Origin: Cyclobacteriaceae bacterium
GTDB lineage: Bacteria; Bacteroidota; Bacteroidia; Cytophagales; Cyclobacteriaceae
Assembly (NCBI GenBank): GCA_029882685.1
Contig: JAOUKH010000002.1
Location: 1-46,315, forward strand
DNA length: 46,315 nucleotides
Reading direction: 5' to 3'
In this document: positions 8,017-16,461 of the stretch, piece after piece
Layout: every line of letters starts with the position of its first letter
How positions within the stretch are numbered: the stretch's first letter is position 1
Position numbers and translations under genes: made by a program
The notes under the pieces: model-generated
The model's database searches: none
Told to the model about the DNA's origin: nothing
Seen by the model: the letters and a program-made list of their open reading frames with translations, nothing else

Positions 8017-8631
8017 TTATATGTATTTAGGGATATTAATATGATTTTCACAGAATTCAAATTCGTATGATTGGTTGGAAGCTACAATTATCATTTTCTC
8101 AGAGCACTTTGATACTTGGCTTAAATACCATTCAATACCCTTGGTATCTAAATTTGAGGTAGGTTCATCTAAAAAAAGTACTGGAGTATCCGAATAAAAA
8201 GCTAGTGCTAGTTTTAAACGTTGTTTCATCCCAGAAGAAAAATTTTTTATTAGCTTGTTTTTATGTTTTTCTAAATAAGCAATTTCAATAATATCTTGAA
8301 CTTTAAAGTCGCCTTTAACCTTTTTGAATTTAAAATGAAATGCAATGAGTTCTTGCAATGTGAATTCCTCAATTAAATCAAGATAAGGTGAGGCAAGACT
8401 ACAATATTGATAAATAGAATCTTCTTCCACTTCATTATTATCTATTAAATATTTAACATGGCCAATAGAGGGTGGAGTAACTCCCATAAGCACTTTTACA
8501 AGTGTAGATTTTCCACTTCCATTTGGACCAGTAACGGCATAAGACTTTCCGACAGACAATTCTAAATTAATATTCTTGAAAATCCATTGGCGTTGATATC
8601 GCTTCCCTAAATTTTCAAGAATAATTTCCAT
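8017..8631 (-). CDS. ABC transporter ATP-binding protein, last gene of the lipid A operon
   Basis: 204-residue ATPase with Walker A GPNGSGKST (about residues 35-43), a signature in the form FSSGMKQR and Walker B VLFLDEPTSNLD. The SSGMKQR-type signature resembles ABC-2/CcmA-type exporter ATPases. It begins 6 nt after the lpxA stop, so it belongs to the lipid A operon. No permease gene adjoins it, so its membrane partner must be encoded elsewhere. A role in lipid or envelope export is suggested only by the operon. CcmA (heme export) is an alternative name for the same fold. Confidence 0.88.
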   Translation of the reverse strand: MEIILENLGKRYQRQWIFKNINLELSVGKSYAVTGPNGSGKSTLVKVLMGVTPPSIGHVKYLIDNNEVEEDSIYQYCSLASPYLDLIEEFTLQELIAFHFKFKKVKGDFKVQDIIEIAYLEKHKNKLIKNFSSGMKQRLKLALAFYSDTPVLFLDEPTSNLDTKGIEWYLSQVSKCSEKMIIVASNQSYEFEFCENHINIPKYI

Positions 8632-8637
8632 AAAATA

Positions 8638-9417
8638 TTAATAGGAATAGCCTTTCATTATGCCCCTATCCGAAGTACGGATAAATTTAATGATTTCATC
8701 TCTTTCTTTTGAAGGGGAAAGTTCTAATTCTACTAGATCAATTGCTTTTGAGTTATTTAACCCTCTCAAGAATAAGTACCGGTATATTTCCTGAATTTCA
8801 TTTATTTTTTCAGATGAAAACCCTCTTCTTCGTAAACCAATAGAGTTTATACCACAATAAGTAAGTGGTTCTCTGGCAGCTTTGGTATAAGGAGGAATGT
8901 CTTTCCTCACCAATGAACCTCCTGATACCATAACGTGTGCTCCAATTTTTACAAATTGATGAACAGCGCTTGACCCTCCCACAATGGCATATTCATCAAT
9001 GGTAACATGTCCAGCAAGTTGCACGGCATTTACAAGAATGCAGTTGTCCCCAATTATACAGTCATGGGCAACGTGTACATAGGCCATAAGTAGGCAATTT
9101 TCCCCAATTATGGTTTTGAAACGGTCTGTAGTACCTCGACTAATTGTAACAGACTCTCTAATTACTGTATTGTCCCCTATTAATACTTCTGTTTCTTCTC
9201 CATCAAATTTTAAATCTTGAGGAATAGCAGCTATTGAAGCTCCAGGATAAATTTTACAATTTTTTCCAATTTTTGCTCCTTCGAAAATTGTCACATTTGG
9301 TCCTACCCAAGTTCCTTCATCGATGGTTACATTTTTATGAATTGTGGTGAAAGGTTCGATAACAACATTTCGAGCTATTTTAGCCTCTGGGTGTATGTAT
9401 GCTAGTGGTTGGTTCAT
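8638..9417 (-). CDS. lpxA: UDP-N-acetylglucosamine acyltransferase LpxA
   Basis: 259 residues, the normal length. It performs the first step of lipid A synthesis, transferring a hydroxyacyl chain from ACP to the 3-OH of UDP-GlcNAc in the cytosol. A left-handed beta-helix of hexapeptide repeats fills residues 1 to about 190, with the catalytic His at about 118 in HVAHDC (the equivalent of E. coli His125), then the helical C-terminal domain starting near YCGINSIGLRRRGF. The gene starts 1 nt after lpxC/fabZ ends. Confidence 0.97.
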   Translation of the reverse strand: MNQPLAYIHPEAKIARNVVIEPFTTIHKNVTIDEGTWVGPNVTIFEGAKIGKNCKIYPGASIAAIPQDLKFDGEETEVLIGDNTVIRESVTISRGTTDRFKTIIGENCLLMAYVHVAHDCIIGDNCILVNAVQLAGHVTIDEYAIVGGSSAVHQFVKIGAHVMVSGGSLVRKDIPPYTKAAREPLTYCGINSIGLRRRGFSSEKINEIQEIYRYLFLRGLNNSKAIDLVELELSPSKERDEIIKFIRTSDRGIMKGYSY

Positions 9418-9418
9418 G

Positions 9419-10810
9419 CTATCCTTTTTTTACAATACTGGCTGTTAAATATCCTTCACTCACCAACGTTCTTCCTACAAATGCTCTACCATACATTTTG
9501 GCGATACCTCTTTTTATCGGACCTTGTAAATAACAATCCATAACAATTGTATCTCCTGGTAATACCATTTTTCTGAATTTAAACCCTTCTACTCCTAAAA
9601 AGTATGTCCAATAATTTTCAGGATCAGGAACAGTATTTAAAACTAATATTCCACCTACTTGTGCCATTGCTTCAATTTGCAATACTCCAGGCATTACAGG
9701 ATTTCCTGGGAAATGCCCTTGAAAAAATGGTTCGTTTAGCGTTACGTTTTTTATTCCAGTTACACGCTCTTCATCAAGATGGATGATTTTATCTACAAGT
9801 AAGAAAGGAAATCTATGTGGTAATACACTAGATATTTTATTTATATCATAAACAGGAGGGAGGTTTACATCGTATTTGGGTATATTTTTTTTTGCATCTT
9901 TTTGCATTGCTTTTTTCAGCTTTTTAGCAAAAGCAACATTTGCTGCATGACCTGGGCGTGCAGCTAAAATTTGTGCTTTAATAGGCTTTCCTGCTAGTGC
10001 TAAATCACCCATTACATCCAATAATTTATGTCTTGCAGGTTCGTTTTGATACCTTAATTCTACATTATTTAGAATTCCTTCTTTTTTAACTTCGACTTTA
10101 GGTTTGTTGAATAGCTTGGCTAAGCTATCTAATTCATATTCTTCTACAACTCTGTCTACTACTACAATAGCATTATTTAAGTCTCCACCTTTAACCAGAT
10201 TATTTTTGTGTAGCATTTCTAGTTCATGAAGAAAACAAAAAGTTCTACAAGAGGCTATTTCTTTTTCAAACTGCTTAATATTGGTGAGCGATGCATGTTG
10301 ACTTCCTAATACTGGTGAATTATAATCGACCATAACAGTTACTCTATAATCATCTAAAGGTAATGCTGCTATCTCAACGTCTCTTTCGGGTTCTCTGTAA
10401 AAAATACTTTCTGTTATTTCATAAAAATCACGTTGAGCATTTTGCTCTTCTATCCCAGCTTCTTTAATAATATTAACAAAAGCGGCAGAACTCCCATCCA
10501 TTATTGGTGGTTCGGGGCCATCTAACTGAATAAGGATGTTGTCTATTTCCATACCTACAAGTGCTGCTAAAGTATGTTCAACAGTATTTACCCTTGCTTC
10601 CCCTTGTTCTATTGTAGTTCCCCGAGAAAGGTCAACCACAAAATCTACATCTGCATCTACAGTTGGATGACCTTCGATATCAATTCGTTGAAATTTAATA
10701 CCGTGATTAGGCTTTGCAGGTAGAAAAGTCATGTTTGTTTCTATTCCTGTATGTAAACCAACTCCAGAAAGAGTTACCGATTTTTTAATAGTGTGCTGTT
10801 TAATATTCAT
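9419..10810 (-). CDS. lpxC/fabZ: Bifunctional LpxC-FabZ fusion (deacetylase / hydroxyacyl-ACP dehydratase)
   Basis: 463 residues joining two enzymes. The N-terminal ~305 residues are LpxC, the committed lipid A step: zinc ligand His79 in TVEHTLAAL, and the later His and Asp ligands in RHKLLDVMGDLALAG. From about residue 320 follows FabZ: HRFPFLLVDKI and GHFPGNPVMPGVLQIEAMAQ hold the catalytic His and Glu. This fusion is a well-known Bacteroidota trait and may balance the supply of 3-hydroxyacyl chains between lipid A and phospholipid synthesis. Nine nt separate it from lpxD and one nt from lpxA. Confidence 0.98.
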   Translation of the reverse strand: MNIKQHTIKKSVTLSGVGLHTGIETNMTFLPAKPNHGIKFQRIDIEGHPTVDADVDFVVDLSRGTTIEQGEARVNTVEHTLAALVGMEIDNILIQLDGPEPPIMDGSSAAFVNIIKEAGIEEQNAQRDFYEITESIFYREPERDVEIAALPLDDYRVTVMVDYNSPVLGSQHASLTNIKQFEKEIASCRTFCFLHELEMLHKNNLVKGGDLNNAIVVVDRVVEEYELDSLAKLFNKPKVEVKKEGILNNVELRYQNEPARHKLLDVMGDLALAGKPIKAQILAARPGHAANVAFAKKLKKAMQKDAKKNIPKYDVNLPPVYDINKISSVLPHRFPFLLVDKIIHLDEERVTGIKNVTLNEPFFQGHFPGNPVMPGVLQIEAMAQVGGILVLNTVPDPENYWTYFLGVEGFKFRKMVLPGDTIVMDCYLQGPIKRGIAKMYGRAFVGRTLVSEGYLTASIVKKG

Positions 10811-10819
10811 TTCTATCTA

Positions 10820-11866
10820 CTAAGTGGTCGGCAAATTTAGTATTTTTTCTTCAAGTTGCTTTAATCGTGTACTTAAATCGGGTAAATTTTTAAAAACAGC
10901 ATATGAACGATAAAATTGGGATAGGTTTATGGCAGGGCTTCCAAATAGTTTTTCTCCTTCATTCTTAACACTTCTTCCTAAACCTGTTTGTGCACCTAAT
11001 GAAGTTTTATTAGCAACTTTTATATGTCCTGCAACTCCTACTTGTCCACCAAAAACACAGTTATCACCTATTTCTGTTGATCCAGCGATTGCTGATTGAC
11101 CCGCAACTACTGTATTCTCCCCAATTTTTACATTATGAGCTATTTGTATTAAATTATCTAATTTGGTACCGTTTCCAATAATGGTTGAGTCAGAGGGCAT
11201 AGCAGCACAATCAATTACAGTATTACTTCCTATGTGTACATCATCGCAGATAACTACATTTCCTAGTTGTGGAATATTTTTATAAGTTCCATCTTCTTGT
11301 GGTGCAAAACCAAAGCCGTCACTACCGATTACAACTCCAGAGTGAAGTACACAGTTAGATCCAATTTTTGAATTGGGATAAATTTTAACACCAGAGTGGA
11401 TAATAGTATTATCGCCAATTATAGAATTATTACCTATATAGGCATGAGGATAAATTTTAACATTTTCACCAATGACAGACTCTTCTCCAATGTATGAAAA
11501 TGCTCCTCTGTAAATACCTTCACCCACTTTTACATTTTCACCAATGTACGATGGCTCCTCAATTCCAACTTTAGAAAAGTTGATATACTTATGATACTCT
11601 TCCAAAAGAGTTGCAAATGCCACATAAGGGTCATCTACTTTTATCTGAGTCGTATTTAATTTCTTTTTTGGTTCAAAATCCTTGGAGACAATTACTGCTG
11701 TAGCTTGTGTATTATATATGTGAGGTTCGTATTTAGGATTAGATAAAAATGATACTTGTCCTTTTTTAGCATCTTGAATAGCTGCCAACATGTTAATGTC
11801 TTCGTCTGGATTCCCGACCACTTCTCCTCCAAGTAAAGTAGCTAATTGACCTATAGAAAATTTCAT
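10820..11866 (-). CDS. lpxD: UDP-3-O-acylglucosamine N-acyltransferase LpxD
   Basis: 348 residues, the usual size. The N-terminal uridine-binding domain (LATLLGGEVVGNPD) is followed by a long left-handed beta-helix of hexapeptide repeats (YIGENVKVGEG, IIGDNTIIHSG, and others). The catalytic His lies in QIAHNVKIGENTV. It adds the second acyl chain to UDP-3-O-acyl-glucosamine, the third step of lipid A synthesis. It sits 25 nt after the HD-domain gene and 9 nt before lpxC/fabZ. Confidence 0.97.
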   Translation of the reverse strand: MKFSIGQLATLLGGEVVGNPDEDINMLAAIQDAKKGQVSFLSNPKYEPHIYNTQATAVIVSKDFEPKKKLNTTQIKVDDPYVAFATLLEEYHKYINFSKVGIEEPSYIGENVKVGEGIYRGAFSYIGEESVIGENVKIYPHAYIGNNSIIGDNTIIHSGVKIYPNSKIGSNCVLHSGVVIGSDGFGFAPQEDGTYKNIPQLGNVVICDDVHIGSNTVIDCAAMPSDSTIIGNGTKLDNLIQIAHNVKIGENTVVAGQSAIAGSTEIGDNCVFGGQVGVAGHIKVANKTSLGAQTGLGRSVKNEGEKLFGSPAINLSQFYRSYAVFKNLPDLSTRLKQLEEKILNLPTT

Positions 11867-11891
11867 TTGTATAATTTGATAGTTTAGAGTG

Positions 11892-13121
11892 TTACAAGAC
11901 TATATTTTTTGGATAACCAAGGTAGTACTTTTTTACTATTTTACTAATGGCTTTTATGTTTGGTAAATCTGCTGCTTTAGCAATATCTACAACCTCACCT
12001 TTTTTTGTTAAAATATTTATTGTTTGTCCACCAGATACATAAGCTTTATTACTCACTTCACCGTGAGTCATGAAATATCTACTTTCACTACGAAGTACTT
12101 TAAATTCTCGTGCTATTTTTTCTCTAATATTTTCAATATCTGTTTTTTTTGATGGAGAATTTACGAGGTTTATTTTAAGCAGTCTACGATTAAGCAACAT
12201 ATTGCTAAGTTCTGAAAGCACTTTGTCTTTGTCATTAGCCCATAGTTTTATAGCTCCACCGATATCATGGTCATCCATTGCTCCAAACGCTTGTAATAAA
12301 TTGCTGTTGTTTTGAAAATCACTAAGGTTGTAACTATTTGTTAAGAATAAACTTAATTCGTTTGATGCAGGTACTTTATTTCCAGATTCAGCTAATTCTT
12401 TTGCTCTATTGATAAGGTTAATAAGCATGCGTTCAGCACCTAGTGAAGTTTTATGAAGGTAAACTTGCCAATACATTAACCTTCTGGAACTCAATAAGTT
12501 TTCTATACTGTAAATTCCTTTTTCCTCAACAACAATATTATCATCAACAACATTGAGCATTTCTAAAATTCTTTCTACACCTACTGTGCCTTCCGATACA
12601 CCTGTGAAAAAACTATCCCGTTGTAAGTAATCCATTCTGTCAACATCTAGTTGACTTGAGACTAATTGATGAAGAAATTTTTTTTGATATGTATTTTGAA
12701 AAATCTTTAATGCTGTATCAAGTACTCCATTAAACTCTTTATTAAGGTGTTTCATTAGCAAGAAAGAAAGACTTTCATGCTGTACATCTTGAAAAAGACT
12801 ATATTCCAAAGCATGGGAAAAAGGACCATGACCGATATCGTGTAATAGTACTGCAATTAATCCAGATTCATATTCTTCATCTGTTATGTCAATATTTTTT
12901 CCTCTAAGCCCATCCATTGCCTTACCCATTAAATGCATAGCTCCAATAGCGTGCTGAAAACGTGTATGTAAAGCCCCTGGGTATACATACTCGGAAACTC
13001 CTAATTGCTTGATTCTTCTAAGTCGTTGAAAGAATGGATGTTGAATAATATCAAATATTAATTCACTAGATATAGTGACAAATCCATAGAGGGGGTCGTT
13101 AAATATTTTCTTTTTATTCAA
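11892..13121 (-). CDS. HD-domain phosphohydrolase (dGTPase-like), first gene of the lpx operon
   Basis: 409 residues. The HD metal site is complete: His in RFQHAIGAMHL, the HD pair in LLHDIGHGPFSHALE, and a downstream Asp in SSQLDVDRMDYLQRDS. It belongs to the SAMHD1/dGTPase-like HD group, which hydrolyses dNTPs or related nucleotides, but the substrate is not certain. In this phylum the gene is often found upstream of lpxD, as here, and it faces porX across an 87-nt gap. No nucleotide-metabolism partner is nearby. Confidence 0.88.
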   Translation of the reverse strand: MNKKKIFNDPLYGFVTISSELIFDIIQHPFFQRLRRIKQLGVSEYVYPGALHTRFQHAIGAMHLMGKAMDGLRGKNIDITDEEYESGLIAVLLHDIGHGPFSHALEYSLFQDVQHESLSFLLMKHLNKEFNGVLDTALKIFQNTYQKKFLHQLVSSQLDVDRMDYLQRDSFFTGVSEGTVGVERILEMLNVVDDNIVVEEKGIYSIENLLSSRRLMYWQVYLHKTSLGAERMLINLINRAKELAESGNKVPASNELSLFLTNSYNLSDFQNNSNLLQAFGAMDDHDIGGAIKLWANDKDKVLSELSNMLLNRRLLKINLVNSPSKKTDIENIREKIAREFKVLRSESRYFMTHGEVSNKAYVSGGQTINILTKKGEVVDIAKAADLPNIKAISKIVKKYYLGYPKNIVL

Positions 13122-13208
13122 AATTCGAAAGAAGTTTTGATATTATTCACTTCTAATTTATACAAGGTTATCGGGTTATTTTTCTAACTTCGACTTAAAT
13201 ACTAGACT

Positions 13209-14768
13209 ATGCAAAGATATAATATTTTGTGGGCTGATGATGAAATTGACCTGTTAAAACCTCACATATTATTTCTCGAACAAAAAGGGTATGATATTAC
13301 TCCTGTAAATAGTGGTGCTGATGCATTAGAAAAGTTCGAAGAAACCAATTTTGATATTGTTTTTCTTGATGAAAATATGCCTGGAATGTCGGGATTAGAA
13401 ACGCTTACACAAGTTAAATCACTGAGACCAAATGTTCCTGTGGTAATGATAACAAAAAGTGAGGAGGAATATATAATGGAAGAGGCTATAGGAGCTAAAA
13501 TTACAGATTACCTCATAAAACCACTAAACCCCAATCAAATATTACTTTCTGTAAAAAAAATATTAGATAATAAGCGATTGATTACTGAAAAAACCAATCA
13601 TAGTTATCAGCAGGAATTCAGAAACATAAGTATGGCTTTTGGTGATGATTTAAGTCATGATGAGTGGGCAGATATCTATAAAAAGCTAATATTTTGGGAG
13701 CTTGAAATGGAAAAAATTGAAGATTCAGGGATGTATGAGATATTAGAAATGCAAAAAAATGAGGCTAATTCTAATTTTTCGAAATTCATTATTGATAACT
13801 ATGAAAGTTGGTTAAACGATCCAGATTCTGATAAGCCTTTACTTTCTCATCAGTTAATGAGGAAAAAAGTTATTCCAGAGTTGAGGGAAGATAGACCACT
13901 GTTTTTTATAGTTATTGATAATTTACGATACGACCAATGGAAAATTATTGAACCGACTATTTCAGAATTATTCAATATCGAAAAAGAAGAAAGTTACTAT
14001 TCCATTTTGCCAACTACAACTGCTTATGCTCGCAATTCTATTTTTTCGGGTATGTTATCAAGTGAGATGGCTAAAAAACATGCCGATATTTGGGTGGATG
14101 AAGATGCAGAGGGTGGGAAAAATAACTTTGAAGATAAATTCATTGAACGACAATTAAAAAAACTGAATCAGTCTATAAAATTTAGTTATAACAAAATTAA
14201 ACACTTGAATGAGGGGAGGAATTTAACTGAGAATATTAATAATCTTTTTGATACACCACTAAATGTAATTGTTTACAATTTTGTGGATATGCTGTCTCAT
14301 GCACGTACAGATATGGCAATGATAAGAGAATTAGCACCTGATGAAAGCGCTTATCGTTCGATTACTAAATCATGGTTTGAACATTCTCCTTTGCTTGAAG
14401 TATTGAGGAAAATTTCTAATATCAAAGCTAAGGTTATCATTACTACTGATCATGGAACAATTAGGGTAAAAAAGCCTTTTAAAATAATAGGTGATAAAAA
14501 TACTAATACAAATCTTAGATATAAGCTAGGTAAAAATTTAGGATATTCGCCTGGGAATGTAATGGAAATTCATAAGCCTGAACGTTATTTTTTACCTAAA
14601 CAAAACGTATCAACAACTTATGCAATAGCTACTGAGGATCAATTTTTCGTATACCCTAATAACTATAATCATTACGTAAAGCATTATCGCGATACTTTTC
14701 AGCATGGGGGTGTGTCAATGGAAGAGATGATAATTCCTATTATTTCGTTAAATTCGAAGAATGCTTAA
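13209..14768 (+). CDS. porX: PorX-type response regulator with PglZ phosphatase-like domain
   Basis: 519 residues. A receiver domain (1-120) has the acidic pair Asp10-Asp11, phosphoacceptor Asp54 in IVFLDENMPGMSG and the conserved Lys in YLIKPL. After a linker comes an alkaline-phosphatase-superfamily PglZ domain, whose metal and nucleophile motifs FIVIDNLRYDQ, PTTTAYARNS, NFVDMLSHARTD, TTDHGTI and FQHGGVSMEEM are all present. PorX controls type IX secretion genes through its kinase PorY and the sigma factor SigP, and its PglZ domain acts on cyclic oligonucleotides in characterised homologues. PorY is not in this window. The stop overlaps the next ATG by 8 nt. Confidence 0.95.
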   Translation: MQRYNILWADDEIDLLKPHILFLEQKGYDITPVNSGADALEKFEETNFDIVFLDENMPGMSGLETLTQVKSLRPNVPVVMITKSEEEYIMEEAIGAKITDYLIKPLNPNQILLSVKKILDNKRLITEKTNHSYQQEFRNISMAFGDDLSHDEWADIYKKLIFWELEMEKIEDSGMYEILEMQKNEANSNFSKFIIDNYESWLNDPDSDKPLLSHQLMRKKVIPELREDRPLFFIVIDNLRYDQWKIIEPTISELFNIEKEESYYSILPTTTAYARNSIFSGMLSSEMAKKHADIWVDEDAEGGKNNFEDKFIERQLKKLNQSIKFSYNKIKHLNEGRNLTENINNLFDTPLNVIVYNFVDMLSHARTDMAMIRELAPDESAYRSITKSWFEHSPLLEVLRKISNIKAKVIITTDHGTIRVKKPFKIIGDKNTNTNLRYKLGKNLGYSPGNVMEIHKPERYFLPKQNVSTTYAIATEDQFFVYPNNYNHYVKHYRDTFQHGGVSMEEMIIPIISLNSKNA

Positions 14769-15207
14769 TTTAGAGATGATTAGTTTGAACATTGAACATG
14801 TGAGACTAGAGGGGCTTAATGAAGTTGCTGACCAGATAATTTCATTTGCTAGTGATATAGATGTTTGGATTTTTGAAGGTGATATGGGAGCGGGAAAAAC
14901 GACTATTATTAAGGAAATTTGTAAAAAGTTTGATATAATAGATAACGTAAGCAGTCCTACGTTTTCTATAGTGAATGAATATATTGATACTAAGGAAGAA
15001 AGCTATTATCATTTTGACTTTTATAGGATTGAGGAGGAAAAAGAAGCATTAGATATAGGTTGTGATGAATATTTTTATTCAGGTCACCGGTGTTTTATAG
15101 AATGGCCTACTAAAGTTTTTAATTTACTTCCAGAAAATAGAGTGGATATAAAGATTTCAATAGTAGATGAATTTACCAGATCGATTAATATAATCAAACA
15201 TGTCTGA
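14761..15207 (+). CDS. tsaE: tRNA threonylcarbamoyladenosine biosynthesis ATPase TsaE
   Basis: 148 residues with the P-loop GDMGAGKTTI, the switch motif SPTFSIVNEY and the HFDFYRI signature of TsaE (YjeE). It drives the TsaB-TsaD complex in t6A37 tRNA modification. The start at 14761 overlaps porX by 8 nt; an in-frame ATG at 14776 gives a 5-residue shorter N-terminus that places the P-loop more like other TsaE proteins, so either start is possible. The stop overlaps the alanine dehydrogenase ATG, also by 8 nt. Confidence 0.96.
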   Translation: MLNLEMISLNIEHVRLEGLNEVADQIISFASDIDVWIFEGDMGAGKTTIIKEICKKFDIIDNVSSPTFSIVNEYIDTKEESYYHFDFYRIEEEKEALDIGCDEYFYSGHRCFIEWPTKVFNLLPENRVDIKISIVDEFTRSINIIKHV

Positions 15208-16426
15208 ATCACATAAACCAGGTTTTGAAGCATTAGCTAAAGAAATTCAACTTTACCCAAAAGAGCAATTGGCAAAAATAAAGAAAGGAAAAAAAACTTT
15301 TTTTATAGGCTTACCAAAAGAAATAGCTCTTCAAGAGAAACGAATTACGCTTACCCCTGATGCAGTAAAATTATTAACCAACAATGGGCATGAAATTATT
15401 GTAGAAAAAGATGCTGGATTGGGGTCTAACTTTACTGATAAGGAGTATAGTGATGCTGGAGCAAAAATAGTTAGTACTGCTAGAGAAGTGTATCAGGCAA
15501 ATGCAATTTTAAAGATAGAACCACCTACTCTTGATGAAATAAAATATTTGAAGCCTGGTAAAATTCTTATTTCTGCTTATCAATTAGGAAGTCAAACCCA
15601 TGAATATTTGAATGCTATTAATAGTAAAAAAGTTGTAGCAATGGGTTTTGAGTTTATTGAGGATAAAGTGGGAGGGATGCCAATTATCCGAGCTATGAGT
15701 GAAATTGCGGGTAGTTCTGCTATGTTAATTGCTGCACAATACCTTAGTACTAGTCAGAATGGGAGAGGAGTTATGCTTGGTGGAATTACTGGAGTCCCAC
15801 CTACAAAGGTAGTTATTATTGGTGCAGGTACAGTTGCAGAATACGCTGCACGTGCTGCCAAAGGGTTAGGTGCAGAAGTACAGGTTTTTGATAATCATAT
15901 TTATAAACTTAGAAGAATAAAATATGCTTTAGGTGATCAAATTTATACGTCTTCAATTGATACTATTACGCTTAGTGAAAGTTTAAAACATGCTGATGTA
16001 GTAATAGGGGCTTTACGAGCCGAAAAAGGAAGGAATAGGCATGTAGTTTCGGAAGAGATGGTAAGTAAAATGAATTCAGGTGCAGTAATTATTGATTTAA
16101 GTATTGATCAAGGTGGCTGTATTGAAACTTCGGAACAGACTACACACAGCAACCCAACTTTCAAAAAGTATGATGTAATTCATTATTGTGTACCTAATAT
16201 TGCGTCAACTGTAGCAAGAACTGCAACAACAGCTCTTAGTAATATATTTACACCTACAATATTAAGAGCTGCAGAAGAAGGGGGAATTGAAGAAATGATA
16301 TTCTCTCATAAGTGGTTCATGAAAGGAGTTTATTCATATAAAGGTGTTATTACTAATAAATATATTGCTCAAAAATTCAATTTAAAATTCAAGGATTTGG
16401 ACTTGATTATGGCGACAAGATTTTAA
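15200..16426 (+). CDS. ald: Alanine dehydrogenase
   Basis: 408 residues of the AlaDH/PNT family. The N-terminal catalytic half contains GLPKEIALQEKRITLTPDAV and the active-site region GSQTHEYL. The NAD-binding Rossmann part is VVIIGAGTVAEYAARAAKGLG with the acidic ending VFDN. The catalytic Asp region is IIDLSIDQGGCIETSE. It interconverts alanine and pyruvate with NAD. Compared with the ~370-residue Bacillus enzyme there is an N-terminal extension of about 30 residues, as in other Bacteroidota. It is the last gene of the porX-tsaE-ald group, and its stop codon lies inside the terminator hairpin. Confidence 0.94.
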   Translation: MSESHKPGFEALAKEIQLYPKEQLAKIKKGKKTFFIGLPKEIALQEKRITLTPDAVKLLTNNGHEIIVEKDAGLGSNFTDKEYSDAGAKIVSTAREVYQANAILKIEPPTLDEIKYLKPGKILISAYQLGSQTHEYLNAINSKKVVAMGFEFIEDKVGGMPIIRAMSEIAGSSAMLIAAQYLSTSQNGRGVMLGGITGVPPTKVVIIGAGTVAEYAARAAKGLGAEVQVFDNHIYKLRRIKYALGDQIYTSSIDTITLSESLKHADVVIGALRAEKGRNRHVVSEEMVSKMNSGAVIIDLSIDQGGCIETSEQTTHSNPTFKKYDVIHYCVPNIASTVARTATTALSNIFTPTILRAAEEGGIEEMIFSHKWFMKGVYSYKGVITNKYIAQKFNLKFKDLDLIMATRF

Positions 16427-16461
16427 CACAAATCATGATACTTTCATGATTTGTGTTAAAA
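16421..16461. terminator. Bidirectional terminator containing both stop codons
   Basis: An 18-bp perfect inverted repeat (16421-16438 and 16444-16461) with the 5-nt loop TACTT. The arms begin and end in TTTT/AAAA. The ald TAA (16424-16426) lies in the left arm and the stop of the convergent outer-membrane gene (16456-16458) in the right arm. Confidence 0.85.
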
